This document shows positions 26,093-34,828 of a stretch of 64,000 bases of DNA, piece by piece. Below the pieces are notes generated by a model. It ran no database searches. It was not told where the DNA came from and worked only from the letters and a program-made list of their open reading frames with translations. A program made the translations under genes and the position numbers. Source of the DNA: Pelagibacterium sp. 26DY04 (GTDB taxonomy: Bacteria > Pseudomonadota > Alphaproteobacteria > Rhizobiales > Devosiaceae); contig NZ_CP101731.1 in assembly GCF_031202305.1 (NCBI RefSeq), positions 806,001 to 870,000 on the forward strand. Reading direction: 5' to 3'. Each line of letters opens with the position of its first letter. Position 1 is the first letter of the stretch.

Positions 26093-26311
26093 ATGGCAAA
26101 GGAAGAAGTGCTCGAATTCCCGGGCGTGGTCACTGAATTGCTCCCCAACGCGACCTTTCGCGTCAAGCTCGAGAACGATCACGAGATCATCGCCCACACC
26201 GCGGGCCGCATGCGCAAGAACCGCATCCGCGTTCTGGCGGGGGACAAGGTGCTCGTCGAAATGACGCCCTATGACCTCACCAAGGGCCGCATCACCTATC
26301 GTTTCAAATAG
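26093..26311 (+). CDS. infA: translation initiation factor IF-1
   Basis: The 72-residue protein is a standard IF-1 with an S1/OB fold: [46 protein letters not shown] and [18 protein letters not shown]. It binds the ribosomal A site during initiation. AGGAGAAAGA precedes the ATG. Upstream, GCCGGTTCCT and AGGAAC..GCCGGC form an imperfect hairpin around 26026-26057 in its leader. Confidence 0.98.
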   Translation: MAKEEVLEFPGVVTELLPNATFRVKLENDHEIIAHTAGRMRKNRIRVLAGDKVLVEMTPYDLTKGRITYRFK

Positions 26312-26320
26312 AGCAGCGCC

Positions 26321-26962
26321 TTGTCCAGCAGACGCCCCGAACTGATCCTTGCTTCGGCCTCGCCGCGTCGGCTCGCGCTCTTGAACCAGATCGGCATCGA
26401 ACCCGATCACCTGATTCCCGCCCATGTGGATGAAACGCCCGAAAAGGGTGAGCTGCCGCGCCGTCTGGCTCAGCGGCTGGCTCACGCCAAGGCCGTGGAA
26501 GTCCGCAAGAAAGCGCGCCAGGCCGGGTTGGCGTCCGATGCGCTGATCCTTGCCGCCGATACGGTGGTCGCCGTTGGACGACGCATCCTGCCAAAGGCCG
26601 AAACCATGGACGAGGCGGCAGGCTGCCTGCGGCTGCTTTCGGGCCGTGCGCATCGCGTATTCACCGGTCTTTGCGTGATTTCGGCCGCCGGCCAGGCACG
26701 CGAGCGGCTTGTCGATACGCGCATCCGCTTCAAGCGGCTTTCCAACAAGGAAATCGAAGCCTACCTGGCGAGCGGCGAATGGAGCGGCAAGGCGGGCGGT
26801 TATGCCATCCAGGGCATTGCCGGAGCTTTTGCCGTCAAGATGAGCGGTTCGTACTCCGCCGTCGTCGGCCTTCCGCTGTTCGAAACCGCCGCGCTTCTGA
26901 CCGGCGAGGGATACCCGGTCCAGTTCAACTGGCTCAATCCGGCGTCGCTTCCGGGGGTCTGA
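26321..26962 (+). CDS. maf: Maf family nucleotide pyrophosphatase
   Basis: The 213-residue protein starts at a TTG with the Maf motif [24 protein letters not shown], then [14 protein letters not shown] (catalytic Asp), the AHRVFTGL segment and [19 protein letters not shown]. Maf enzymes remove pyrophosphate from non-canonical or methylated nucleotides. Ten bases separate it from infA, and its stop adjoins yacG, so the three form an operon. Confidence 0.93.
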   Translation: MSSRRPELILASASPRRLALLNQIGIEPDHLIPAHVDETPEKGELPRRLAQRLAHAKAVEVRKKARQAGLASDALILAADTVVAVGRRILPKAETMDEAAGCLRLLSGRAHRVFTGLCVISAAGQARERLVDTRIRFKRLSNKEIEAYLASGEWSGKAGGYAIQGIAGAFAVKMSGSYSAVVGLPLFETAALLTGEGYPVQFNWLNPASLPGV

Positions 26963-26963
26963 G

Positions 26964-27176
26964 ATGGCCAACACCAACGTCACCCGCCTGCGGACGCCTA
27001 AGCCGTGCCCGATCTGCGGAAAACCCTCGGTCCAGCAATTCCATCCCTTCTGCTCGGCGCGCTGCGCCGATGTCGATCTCAACCGCTGGCTCAAGGGCAA
27101 CTATGTCATTCCCGGCGGCCGGAGCGACGACGACGCCGACAAAAGCGCGCGGATCGACAGTGAGGACGAGGAGTAA
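26964..27176 (+). CDS. yacG: DNA gyrase inhibitor YacG
   Basis: The 70-residue protein carries a four-Cys zinc site, CPICGKPS followed by PFCSARCADVDLNRWLKGNY, which defines YacG. In E. coli YacG binds GyrB and blocks DNA binding. The C-terminus is acidic (SDDDADKSARIDSEDEE). The ATG follows one base after the maf stop. Confidence 0.95.
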   Translation: MANTNVTRLRTPKPCPICGKPSVQQFHPFCSARCADVDLNRWLKGNYVIPGGRSDDDADKSARIDSEDEE

Positions 27177-27262
27177 GCGCCTGTCAGAGCGGCTGTTTTC
27201 CTGACCTGGCATTGCATTGACGACAAAATCGTCGCGAAGGTGGAAAATTCGTCGCGAGGTGC

Positions 27263-27291
27263 TGGACAGCCCCGACGGGACTGCCTATAAC
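27263..27291 (+). promoter_or_regulatory. tRNA-Phe promoter
   Basis: TGGACA (27263-27268) and TATAAC (27286-27291) are spaced 17 bases, 44 bases before the mature tRNA-Phe 5' end. Confidence 0.5.
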
Positions 27292-27334
27292 CCGGCCACC
27301 AACGACGGGGCCGCAGCGCCCCTGGAACAGGCAA

Positions 27335-27410
27335 GCCCGGGTAGCTCAGTTGGTAGAGCAGCGGATTGAAAATCCGCGTGTCGGTGGTTCGATTCCGCCC
27401 CCGGGCACCA
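27335..27410 (+). tRNA. tRNA-Phe (anticodon GAA)
   Basis: The 76-base cloverleaf has acceptor GCCCGGG/CCCGGGC, anticodon stem GCGGA/TCCGC with loop TTGAAAA (anticodon GAA), T-arm with GGTTCGATTCC and an encoded CCA end. It closes the conserved murA-yacG block. Confidence 0.97.
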
Positions 27411-27498
27411 CCACTCCTTCCCATGCCGACCATTTAATCTTGAATGTGCCTGCCCGATCGGCAACACATGGGGATTGCCCTTGCTTCGCGTCCTCACA

Positions 27499-28503
27499 AT
27501 GAACAAGCTCTCCACAAGCCTGCATACCGAAATCTCACTGCATCAGCTCCGGATCTTCACCGCCGTCGCGCATGCGGCGACGCTGACCGAGGCGGCAAAG
27601 CAGCTCGGGATTGCCCAACCATCGCTCTCGCAACAGCTTTCGCGCCTGGAAACCTTGGTCGGCACCCGGCTTTTCAATCGCCGTCCGGGTGAGATGGAGC
27701 TGACCGAAGCGGGGCTATACCTGCTGCCCAAGGCCGAGCATGTATTGCGCGGCATGCGCGACCTCGAGGATGGGCTGATGCAGTATACGACGGGCCGTCG
27801 CATGACGATCCGGCTTGCCGGCATCACCTCGGTGCTGCGCATCCTGTTGCCCGGCGCGCTGAAACGGGTGCGCGAGATTTTTCCCGAGATCGATTTCGAC
27901 ATCCAGGACAGGGCGCCCGCCGATATCCTCGAACTGCTCTATGAGCGGCGCATCGCGCTGGGATTGCTGGCGGAAAATTCCATGGTCGCTTCGGGTGCCG
28001 GGTTTTCCCAGGTTCCGCTTTTGACAGATGCGCATGTGCTTGCCGTTCCCGATACGCTCGATCTCTCCGGCGTTATCGATCCCCGGCGCCAGCTCAGCGC
28101 CGATCAATACGCTACGCTCAACCAGTCGATCCAATTCTCGTTTGGCACCCAGCATACCAAGCGGGTGCGAAACTGGTATGAGCGGCTGTTTCCCGATCAT
28201 GCGGTGGTCGCCCAATGCCGCAGCTTCGAGGTGGCCACCGAATTGGTGCGCGCCGGGGCAGGGGTGTGCCTGGTGCCCACCCTTGCCGTGCTCCATGGCA
28301 CCCAGACGCTTAAGGGTGTGCGCCTTTATCGAGTCAATGCCACGGCGCGCCGGATCGTCGCCCTGATCCCTTCGCAATATCAGCGGGTCGAACCCTACAA
28401 GAGTTTCATCGAGGCGCTTGAGAAGACGGCGCGCGAGGTTGCATTGCCGGAAACCCTTGGCGTTCCGCCCTTCCTCGATATCGGCCCCCAGGCCCAGTTC
28501 TAG
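27499..28503 (+). CDS. LysR family transcriptional regulator upstream of pqq operon
   Basis: From the ATG at 27499 the product is 334 residues. The winged helix-turn-helix is at about residues 14-70 (HQLRIFTAVAHAATLTEAAKQLGIAQPSLSQQLSRLETLVGTRLFNRR), followed by the two-lobed LysR effector domain (IRLAGITSVLRILLPGALKRV, LGLLAENSM, VRAGAGVCLVPTLAVL). An in-frame start at 27475 is also possible. It is transcribed in the same direction as pqqA, 113 bases upstream, so it may regulate PQQ synthesis; this is inferred from position. Confidence 0.9.
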   Translation: MNKLSTSLHTEISLHQLRIFTAVAHAATLTEAAKQLGIAQPSLSQQLSRLETLVGTRLFNRRPGEMELTEAGLYLLPKAEHVLRGMRDLEDGLMQYTTGRRMTIRLAGITSVLRILLPGALKRVREIFPEIDFDIQDRAPADILELLYERRIALGLLAENSMVASGAGFSQVPLLTDAHVLAVPDTLDLSGVIDPRRQLSADQYATLNQSIQFSFGTQHTKRVRNWYERLFPDHAVVAQCRSFEVATELVRAGAGVCLVPTLAVLHGTQTLKGVRLYRVNATARRIVALIPSQYQRVEPYKSFIEALEKTAREVALPETLGVPPFLDIGPQAQF

Positions 28504-28616
28504 ACGAGGCGGTTCCATAGCTTTGGACCTATGGGCTCCATAGATTGCGGGCGGGCCCTTCTCTTCGCAGCATGGCCGGCACGGCAATATCGCCGTGTTC
28601 TATGAGGAGAAAAGCT

Positions 28617-28697
28617 ATGGCCTGGAACAAGCCCAAGCTCACCGAAATCCCGGTTTCGATGGAAATCAACATGTACGCTTGCGCCAAGCGCAAGTAA
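28617..28697 (+). CDS. pqqA: PQQ precursor peptide PqqA
   Basis: The 26-residue peptide is too short for usual gene finders. It starts MAWNKPKLTEIPVSMEIN and ends MYACAKRK. Glu16 and Tyr20, the two residues that are crosslinked and become the PQQ skeleton, are in the expected E-x3-Y spacing. GAGGAGAAAAGCT precedes the ATG. PqqE links Glu and Tyr with PqqD as chaperone. Confidence 0.97.
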   Translation: MAWNKPKLTEIPVSMEINMYACAKRK

Positions 28698-28703
28698 TCC
28701 ATT

Positions 28704-28761
28704 CGCCTGCCGCGGTATCTTCCTATGATCAAGATCATCATACTCGGAGCCGCGGCAGGCG
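28704..28761 (+). promoter_or_regulatory. hairpin enclosing the pqqB start codon
   Basis: CGCCTGCCGCGG (28704-28715) and CCGCGGCAGGCG (28750-28761) form a perfect 12-bp stem; the 34-base loop contains the pqqB ATG at 28725, itself in the small palindrome ATGATC-AA-GATCAT. In mRNA this would mask translation of pqqB while leaving pqqA free, a way to make the precursor peptide in excess. Confidence 0.5.
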
Positions 28762-29615
28762 GCGGAGTCCCGCAATGGAATTGCGGCTGCGCCAATTGCC
28801 GTGACGCCCGCGAAGGGCGTCCGGAACTGAAGGCGAATCAGGCTTCGGCTGCGATCAGCGCCGATGGCGAGCACTGGTTCCTCGTCAACGCTTCTCCCGA
28901 TTTGCGCCAGCAGATCGCCAACACGCCCGCGTTGCATCCGCGCGCCGGCGAGCTGCGGCACTCCCCGATCGCTGGGGTCATTCTCACCAATGGCGAGATC
29001 GATGCGATCACCGGATTGCTGACCCTGCGCGAAGGTTCGCCCTTTACGCTTTACGCACACTCTCGGGTGCATTCGATCCTTGCCGCCAATTCGATTTTCA
29101 ACGCCCTCAAGCCCGGCATCGTGACGCGGGAGACGCTGACCTTGGGCGAAAGCTTCAGCCCGGCCGCGGGTCTCGACATCCTGCCCTTCGCCGCGCCCGG
29201 CAAGACCGCGCTCTTTCTCGAGGACGAGGAAGAAAGCGATCCGGGCGATACGATCGGACTCAAGATCACCGATCTCTCGACTGGACGGAGCGTGGTGTTC
29301 CTGCCGGCCTGCGCTCAGCTTACCGATGATGTGCTTGACCTCACTGACGGCACGGACGCCGTGTTCTTCGACGGCACGCTCTGGCGCGACGACGAATTGC
29401 TAGCGCAGGGACTGGGCAAGAAGACCGGGCAGCGCATGGGGCATATGTCCATGCAGGACGTCATCCCAACGCTTGCCGACATGCGGATCGGCCAGAAATT
29501 CTTCTTTCACATCAACAACTCGAACCCCGCCTGGCGAACCGATTCGGAAGAGCGGAAAAAGATCGAGGCGGCGGGATGGACCATTCCCGCCGAAGGGATG
29601 GAGATTACCCTATGA
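28725..29615 (+). CDS. pqqB: PQQ biosynthesis protein PqqB
   Basis: The 296-residue protein is a metallo-beta-lactamase-fold PqqB: IIILGAAAGGGVPQWNCGCANCRDAREG at the start with the Cys-rich zinc site, VNASPDLRQQI, then GVILTNGEIDAITGLLTLREGSPF and FFDGTLWRDDELLAQGLGKKTGQRMGHMSM. It is proposed to hydroxylate the Glu-Tyr intermediate. Its stop overlaps the pqqC start (ATGA). Confidence 0.97.
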   Translation: MIKIIILGAAAGGGVPQWNCGCANCRDAREGRPELKANQASAAISADGEHWFLVNASPDLRQQIANTPALHPRAGELRHSPIAGVILTNGEIDAITGLLTLREGSPFTLYAHSRVHSILAANSIFNALKPGIVTRETLTLGESFSPAAGLDILPFAAPGKTALFLEDEEESDPGDTIGLKITDLSTGRSVVFLPACAQLTDDVLDLTDGTDAVFFDGTLWRDDELLAQGLGKKTGQRMGHMSMQDVIPTLADMRIGQKFFFHINNSNPAWRTDSEERKKIEAAGWTIPAEGMEITL

Positions 29616-30376
29616 ACGCCATGTCGGCCCTCACAATTGCCCCCGACACTCCCTTGAATACGGCCGAAGAGCTCGAAGCCCAGCTCCGCCATATCGGCGC
29701 TACGCGCTACCACAGCCTTCATCCCTTCCATCGCCTGCTGCATGGGGGCAAGCTCGACAAGGGGCAGGTGCAAGCCTGGGCGCTCAACCGCTATTATTAC
29801 CAGAGCACCATCCCCATTAAGGATGCGGTGGTGATCTCGCGCTTCCGCGATCGCGCTACGCGCATCGAGTGGCGGCACCGCATTTCCGACCATGACGGCG
29901 ACATCGGCAGCGAGGGCGGCATCGAACGCTGGCTCCAGCTGACCACCGGTCTCGGGTTCGATCCCGACTATGTGGAATCGACCGAAGGCATCCTGCCCGC
30001 TACCCGCTTTGCTGTGGAAGCCTATGTGCATTTCGTGCGTGACCGTTCCCCGCTCGAAGCGATTGCTTCCTCATTGACCGAACTCTTTGCGCCCAATCTG
30101 CATCAGGAGCGCATCGCCGGGATGCTCGAGCATTATGACTTCATCGATCCGACGGTGATGACCTATTTCACCCGCCGGCTCGAACAGGCACCGCGCGATG
30201 CCGGCTTCGCGCTCGATTATGTCAAGGAGCACGCCAGGACGCCCGAGGAGCGACGGCTGGTCTGCAATGCGTTGATCTTCAAGACCAACGTGCTCTGGGT
30301 GCAGCTCGACGCGCTTTATCATGCCTATGTCGACGGGCACGTCCCGCCCGGCGCGTTCGTTCCGGAAAAGCCGTGA
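29612..30376 (+). CDS. pqqC: pyrroloquinoline-quinone synthase PqqC
   Basis: The 254-residue protein matches PqqC, a haem-oxygenase-like helical enzyme that does the last ring closure and eight-electron oxidation: RYHSLHPFHRLLHGGKLDKGQVQAWALNRYYYQ, PIKDAVVISRF, HRISDHDGD, and YDFIDPTVMTYFTRRLEQAPRD. Start overlaps pqqB by four bases and the stop overlaps pqqD. Confidence 0.97.
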   Translation: MNAMSALTIAPDTPLNTAEELEAQLRHIGATRYHSLHPFHRLLHGGKLDKGQVQAWALNRYYYQSTIPIKDAVVISRFRDRATRIEWRHRISDHDGDIGSEGGIERWLQLTTGLGFDPDYVESTEGILPATRFAVEAYVHFVRDRSPLEAIASSLTELFAPNLHQERIAGMLEHYDFIDPTVMTYFTRRLEQAPRDAGFALDYVKEHARTPEERRLVCNALIFKTNVLWVQLDALYHAYVDGHVPPGAFVPEKP

Positions 30377-30690
30377 TGGAAGGCGCGCCCGCAGCACGCC
30401 GCCGCATGGCGGTTTCGCTCGAAAGCGTCCCCAAGCTGGCGCGGGGCGTCAAATTGCGGTTCGACGAAACGCGCGGACGCTGGGTGCTGCTGGTGCCCGA
30501 ACGGGTGCTGGCCCCCGACGAGATCGCCGTCGAAGTGCTCCAGCTTTGCGATGGTGACCGCAGCGTTTCGGACATGGTGGACGTGCTCGCCGCCAAATAT
30601 GCGGCGCCTGCCGAAGAGATCGGCAGCGACGTGATCGACATGCTTCAGGACCTGGCCGATTCCGGGTTCCTGATCGAAGCAAGGAGATAA
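30376..30690 (+). CDS. pqqD: PQQ biosynthesis peptide chaperone PqqD
   Basis: The 104-residue protein is a RiPP recognition element: ARGVKLRFDETRGRWVLLVPERVLAPDEIAVEVLQLCDGDRSVSDMVDVLAAKY, then DVIDMLQDLADSGFL. PqqD binds PqqA and presents it to PqqE. The ATG at 30376 overlaps the pqqC stop by one base; a GTG at 30373 is an alternative. Confidence 0.95.
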   Translation: MEGAPAARRRMAVSLESVPKLARGVKLRFDETRGRWVLLVPERVLAPDEIAVEVLQLCDGDRSVSDMVDVLAAKYAAPAEEIGSDVIDMLQDLADSGFLIEARR

Positions 30691-30693
30691 GAG

Positions 30694-31908
30694 ATGAGCC
30701 CGACCCTGGATCGCAACAGCCCCGTGCTGGAAGAAGAACGTCTCGATGGCGTGGCACTCCTCGAAGGCGATGGTAGATCGGTCGCCCAGCAATATGGCAT
30801 ACCGCTCGCCGTGCTGCTCGAACTCACCCACAGATGTCCGCTCCAGTGCCCCTATTGCTCCAATCCGGTGGAAATGGAGCGGGCGCGCAACGAGTTGACG
30901 ACCGAGGAGTGGAAGCGCGTACTGGACGAGCTGGCCGAAATCGGCGTGCTGCAAGTGCATTTTTCCGGCGGCGAGCCGACCGCGCGCAAGGACATCGTCG
31001 AACTCATCCAGCACGCGACGGACCTCAATCTCTATTCCAACCTCATCACCTCGGCGGTGCTGCTTTCCAAGGAAAAGCTCACCGAAATCGCCGATGCGGG
31101 GCTGTCCCACATCCAGATCAGTTTCCAGGGCAGCGATGCCGCCAAGGCCGACAGGGTCGGAGGGTTCAAGAACGGGCATGTGAAAAAGCGTGAGGTGGCC
31201 CAATGGGCGCGCGAGCTCGACCTGCCGCTGACGGTCAACGCCGTCATGCACCGGCAAAATCTCGACCAGCTCGAAGACATCATCGCCATGGCCGTCGAAA
31301 TGGACGCCGACCGCATCGAGGTCGCCAACGTCCAGTATTACGGCTGGGCGCTGAAAAATCGCGCGGCGCTGATGCCGACCATCGAACAGCTCGACCGGGC
31401 GACCGAAATCGTCGAGGACGCCCGCGTGCGGCTCAAGGGCATTCTCGATATCGATTTCGTCATTCCCGACTACTACGCCGAGCGGCCCAAGAAGTGCATG
31501 GGGGGCTGGGGGCGGCAGTTCTTCAACATCACGCCTTCGGGCAAGGTGCTGCCCTGCCACGCGGCGGAATCGATCACCGATCTTGATTTCATGTCGGTGC
31601 GCTCGAACCATTCCATCGCCTGGATCTGGCACAATTCCGAAGCCTTCAACCGCTATCGCGGCACGGGCTGGATGCCTGAACCCTGCCAGAGCTGCGCCTT
31701 CAAGGAGATCGATTTCGGCGGTTGCCGCTGCCAGGCCTTCGCGCTGACGGGCAGCGCCAGCAACACCGATCCGGCCTGCGGCTTTTCTCCGCTGCACGAA
31801 AAGATCTTCAAGACAGCACAGACCGAATCCGAAACCGGCTCGACGCGGTTCATCTACCGCAACTTCTCGGGCGGCACTCTGGAGGCGGAGCCGGGCGATG
31901 CCTCCTGA
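30694..31908 (+). CDS. pqqE: radical SAM PqqA peptide cyclase PqqE
   Basis: The 404-residue protein has the radical SAM CxxxCxxC motif in LTHRCPLQCPYCSNP (around residue 46-58) and a C-terminal SPASM-type iron-sulfur region with CHAAESI, CQSCAFKEIDFGGCRCQAF and DPACGFSPLHE. It forms the carbon-carbon bond between Glu16 and Tyr20 of PqqA. AAGGAGAT precedes the ATG. Its last 11 bases overlap the next gene. Confidence 0.97.
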   Translation: MSPTLDRNSPVLEEERLDGVALLEGDGRSVAQQYGIPLAVLLELTHRCPLQCPYCSNPVEMERARNELTTEEWKRVLDELAEIGVLQVHFSGGEPTARKDIVELIQHATDLNLYSNLITSAVLLSKEKLTEIADAGLSHIQISFQGSDAAKADRVGGFKNGHVKKREVAQWARELDLPLTVNAVMHRQNLDQLEDIIAMAVEMDADRIEVANVQYYGWALKNRAALMPTIEQLDRATEIVEDARVRLKGILDIDFVIPDYYAERPKKCMGGWGRQFFNITPSGKVLPCHAAESITDLDFMSVRSNHSIAWIWHNSEAFNRYRGTGWMPEPCQSCAFKEIDFGGCRCQAFALTGSASNTDPACGFSPLHEKIFKTAQTESETGSTRFIYRNFSGGTLEAEPGDAS

Positions 31909-32881
31909 GGGCGCGGCCTCGGGCGATCTCTTTTCCCCTTTGACCACGCAGATGCTGCCGGTGGGGGAGGGGCATAGGCTCTATGTCGAAACCGTCGGGC
32001 GCGACGATGGGCTACCGGCGGTCTATCTCCACGGCGGACCAGGCAGCGGCTGCCAGCCCGGTCATCGACAGCTCTTCGATCCGCGGTGGTTCCGGGCGGT
32101 GCTGTTCGATCAGCGCGGGGCAGGGCGCAGTACGCCGCGCCGTTCGCGCAAGGATAACACCACCGCTCACCTTGTCGCCGATATGGAGACGATCCGCGCT
32201 GCGCTCGGCATCGAGCGTTGGCTTGTGGTTGGCGGTTCGTGGGGCGCGACACTGGCGCTGGCTTACGCCCAGGCGCATCCCGAGCGGGTGAGCGGCATCG
32301 TGCTGCGCGCCACGTTCCTGGGCACCCGCCGCGAACTGGAAACCGCGTTCGGCACGACCCTCTCCACGTTCTATCCGCGGCTCTACCAGGATTTCCTCGA
32401 CCTGCTCGACCCGGCCGAACGCACCGCCCCGCTCGAAGCGTACTGGCGTCGCATTCTCGATCCCGATCCGGCAATCCACCTGCCGGCTGTCTGGGGTTGG
32501 TACGATGTCGAGCGCACGCTTTCCCAGGTCAACCCGCCCGCCGATCGTCTCGATCTTGAAAAGCGGCTGCAGGGCAATGATCCGTTGCCCGCCTCCCCCT
32601 TCATGGAAGCGCATTATTTTTCCAACGATTGCTTCTTGGCCCCCGATCAATTGATGACCAATGCCGGCCGACTGGCGGGCATTCCTGGCCGCATTATCCA
32701 GGGGCGCTACGATCTGCTCTGCCCGCCGGCGACGGCCTACGCCCTCGCCGAGCGCTGGACGGAAGCCAAAATCATCCCCGTGCCCTCGGCCGGCCACGGT
32801 CAGACAGAGCCCGGCGTGGAACGGGCCATGCGCGACGCCATAGCCGAATTGGCGCGGTCCATCCTTCCAATGAACGCCTAG
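31898..32881 (+). CDS. proline iminopeptidase-like alpha/beta hydrolase in the pqq operon
   Basis: The 327-residue protein follows the prolyl aminopeptidase (S33) pattern: YVETVGRDDGLPAVYLHGGPGSGCQPGHRQLFDP with the HGGPG oxyanion motif, VLFDQRGAGRSTP, the nucleophile in GGSWGATLALAYA, the acid in IQGRYDLLCPP and the His in SAGHGQTEP. It starts inside pqqE with GGAGG in the pqqE 3' end, so it is translationally coupled. No pqqF/pqqG protease is present, so it could help remove PqqA flanking residues; this is inference. Confidence 0.9.
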   Translation: MPPEGAASGDLFSPLTTQMLPVGEGHRLYVETVGRDDGLPAVYLHGGPGSGCQPGHRQLFDPRWFRAVLFDQRGAGRSTPRRSRKDNTTAHLVADMETIRAALGIERWLVVGGSWGATLALAYAQAHPERVSGIVLRATFLGTRRELETAFGTTLSTFYPRLYQDFLDLLDPAERTAPLEAYWRRILDPDPAIHLPAVWGWYDVERTLSQVNPPADRLDLEKRLQGNDPLPASPFMEAHYFSNDCFLAPDQLMTNAGRLAGIPGRIIQGRYDLLCPPATAYALAERWTEAKIIPVPSAGHGQTEPGVERAMRDAIAELARSILPMNA

Positions 32882-32984
32882 CGGCTCTTCCTTTCGGTGC
32901 AAAAAGTTTGCTGCGGCGCCGCGTGCCCATTTTCATTGCCGTCCCGCATCAATAATATACCGGCGCACTGAGCGGAGGGCGAAC

Positions 32985-34772
32985 TTGATCGCAACCCTGG
33001 TCGAGCCTTATGGCGCGCTGATCGTTAGCGTCGTCATCGTGGCCCTCTTTGTCGCGTTTGCCCGTGAGTGGCGGACGCCGGAAGTCAGCGCGGGCATCGC
33101 CCTATCCGTTCTTTTGCTGCTTCGGCTTGTTTCGGTTGAGGACGTGCTCGGCGTTCTCTCCAATTCCGCGCCGGCCACGATCGCCAGCATGTTCGTGATT
33201 TCGGCGGCACTGGTGCGTACCGGAGCTTTGGAGGCGTTCGCCCTGCTGTTCAGGAGCGGCGCGAGAAGCCATCCGCTCCGCACCATGGCAATGTTTCTGG
33301 TTGCCATCGCGGCCATGTCGGCCTTCATGAACAACACCCCATTGGTGATGCTCATGATCCCGGTGGCCTTTACCCTGTCGCGGGAAATGGAAACATCGCC
33401 CTCGCGCCTGCTGATCCCCGTGTCGTTCTCGGCCATACTCGGAGGCACCTGCTCGCTGATCGGAACCTCCACCAACATTCTGGTCGACAGCGTGGCCCAG
33501 GAAAACGGCATGGCGCCGTTCCACATCTTCGAAATCGCCCCGCTGGGCGCGGCGCTTGCCGCCGCCGGCATCGTGACCATGCTGCTCTTGCGCAATCTGT
33601 TGCCCGAACGGACTACCGTCTCGGCAGTCTCCCATTCGGAATCGAGCAAGAAATTCGTTCTTGAAGCCGTGATCGAGGACAACTCGCCCCATGTCGGCAG
33701 GAAGGCCCGCGATGTCGCTGCCTTCAACCGTCCCGACCGCCAGCTTATCGACGTTCTGCGCGCCAATTTCTCGCTGCGCCGCCACATGCATGATGTGGTG
33801 CTCCAACCCGGCGACGTCGTCGTGCTGCGCACCTCGATCGCCGAACTTCTCTCCATGAAGGAAGAAGGCAATCTGACGGTGCCCGAGACCGAGCACATGC
33901 AATCGCTGGGCACGCGCTCTTCTGCCATCGTTGAAGTGCTTGTGGGGCCGACCGCCGGTATTTTGAACAAGACGCTGCGCCATCTTCGGCTGCGCCGACG
34001 CTATGGCATCTATCCCCTGGCGCTTCACAGGCGCGGTGCCAATCTTGCCGAACGGTTCGAAACGTCGCCCATAGAAGTGGGCGACACACTTCTGATCGAA
34101 GGCGCGCCTGAAGACCTGCGGCGGCTGGTGGAAGACTATGATCTGGTCAATGTCGCCGAGCCCAGCGAGCGCGGGTTCCGCCGCTCCAAGGCTCCGATTG
34201 CCATCGGCGTGCTCATTGCGGTCGTCGTGGGCGCGGCGCTGGGGTTGATGCCGATCGCAGGGCTCGCCATCATCGGCGCGGCAACCGTGCTCGTCACCCG
34301 ATGCGTGGAGGCCGAGGAAGCTGTGCAAGCCGTCGATTGGCGCACGCTGGGCCTGATCGTCGCCATGCTGGGGATCGGCGTGGCCATGGAGAATGTCGAC
34401 CTGGTTGGAGAGATCGTTCGTGCCATCGCGCCCTATCTGGCGATCTTTTCTCCTCTCTTTGCTCTGGGCGTCATCTATCTGCTGTCCTCGGCGCTCACAG
34501 AAGTCGTGACCAACAACGCCGTCGCCGTCATCGTGACGCCGGTGGCCATTGGTCTCGCCAGTGGCCTGGGTGTCGATCCGCGCCCCTTCGTGGTTGCCGT
34601 GATGTTTGCGGCCAGCGCCAGTTTTCTCACCCCCATCGGCTATCAGACCAACACGCTGGTCTATGGCGCGGGCGGCTACAAATTCTTCGATTTCCTTCGC
34701 ATCGGCGGCGTGCTGAACCTCGTGAGCTTTGCGATTGCCATGGTGCTCATCCCCGTCTTCTGGCCGCTCTAG
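32985..34772 (+). CDS. SLC13/DASS family anion transporter with TrkA-C domains
   Basis: The 595-residue membrane protein starts at a TTG behind GGAGGGCG. It has two transporter halves separated by two cytoplasmic RCK-C (TrkA-C) domains: MNNTPLVMLMIPVAF with ILGGTCSLIGTSTNILVDS in the first, domains around residues 205-385 (PGDVVVLRTSIAELLSM, EVGDTLLIEGAPEDLRRL), and TEVVTNNAVAVIVTPVAIG with SASFLTPIGYQTNTLVYG in the second. Family members carry sulfate, dicarboxylates or similar anions with sodium; substrate unknown. Confidence 0.9.
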   Translation: MIATLVEPYGALIVSVVIVALFVAFAREWRTPEVSAGIALSVLLLLRLVSVEDVLGVLSNSAPATIASMFVISAALVRTGALEAFALLFRSGARSHPLRTMAMFLVAIAAMSAFMNNTPLVMLMIPVAFTLSREMETSPSRLLIPVSFSAILGGTCSLIGTSTNILVDSVAQENGMAPFHIFEIAPLGAALAAAGIVTMLLLRNLLPERTTVSAVSHSESSKKFVLEAVIEDNSPHVGRKARDVAAFNRPDRQLIDVLRANFSLRRHMHDVVLQPGDVVVLRTSIAELLSMKEEGNLTVPETEHMQSLGTRSSAIVEVLVGPTAGILNKTLRHLRLRRRYGIYPLALHRRGANLAERFETSPIEVGDTLLIEGAPEDLRRLVEDYDLVNVAEPSERGFRRSKAPIAIGVLIAVVVGAALGLMPIAGLAIIGAATVLVTRCVEAEEAVQAVDWRTLGLIVAMLGIGVAMENVDLVGEIVRAIAPYLAIFSPLFALGVIYLLSSALTEVVTNNAVAVIVTPVAIGLASGLGVDPRPFVVAVMFAASASFLTPIGYQTNTLVYGAGGYKFFDFLRIGGVLNLVSFAIAMVLIPVFWPL

Positions 34773-34775
34773 AAA

Positions 34776-34801
34776 GGAACCGCGCGCGCTCGCTCGGCGT
34801 T
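34776..34801 (+). promoter_or_regulatory. EcfG (general stress sigma) promoter for the MgtC-like gene
   Basis: GGAAC (34776-34780) and CGTT (34798-34801) are spaced exactly 17 bases, a perfect EcfG consensus. The MgtC-like ATG lies 28 bases past the -10. It begins four bases after the stop of the SLC13 gene. Confidence 0.65.
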
Positions 34802-34828
34802 TAGACGCAATCGACAAAGGGCAGTTGG

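Noticed and set aside
27177..27334. Possible integration site next to tRNA-Phe
   Set aside because: No integrase gene and no repeat of the tRNA 3' end were found in the window.
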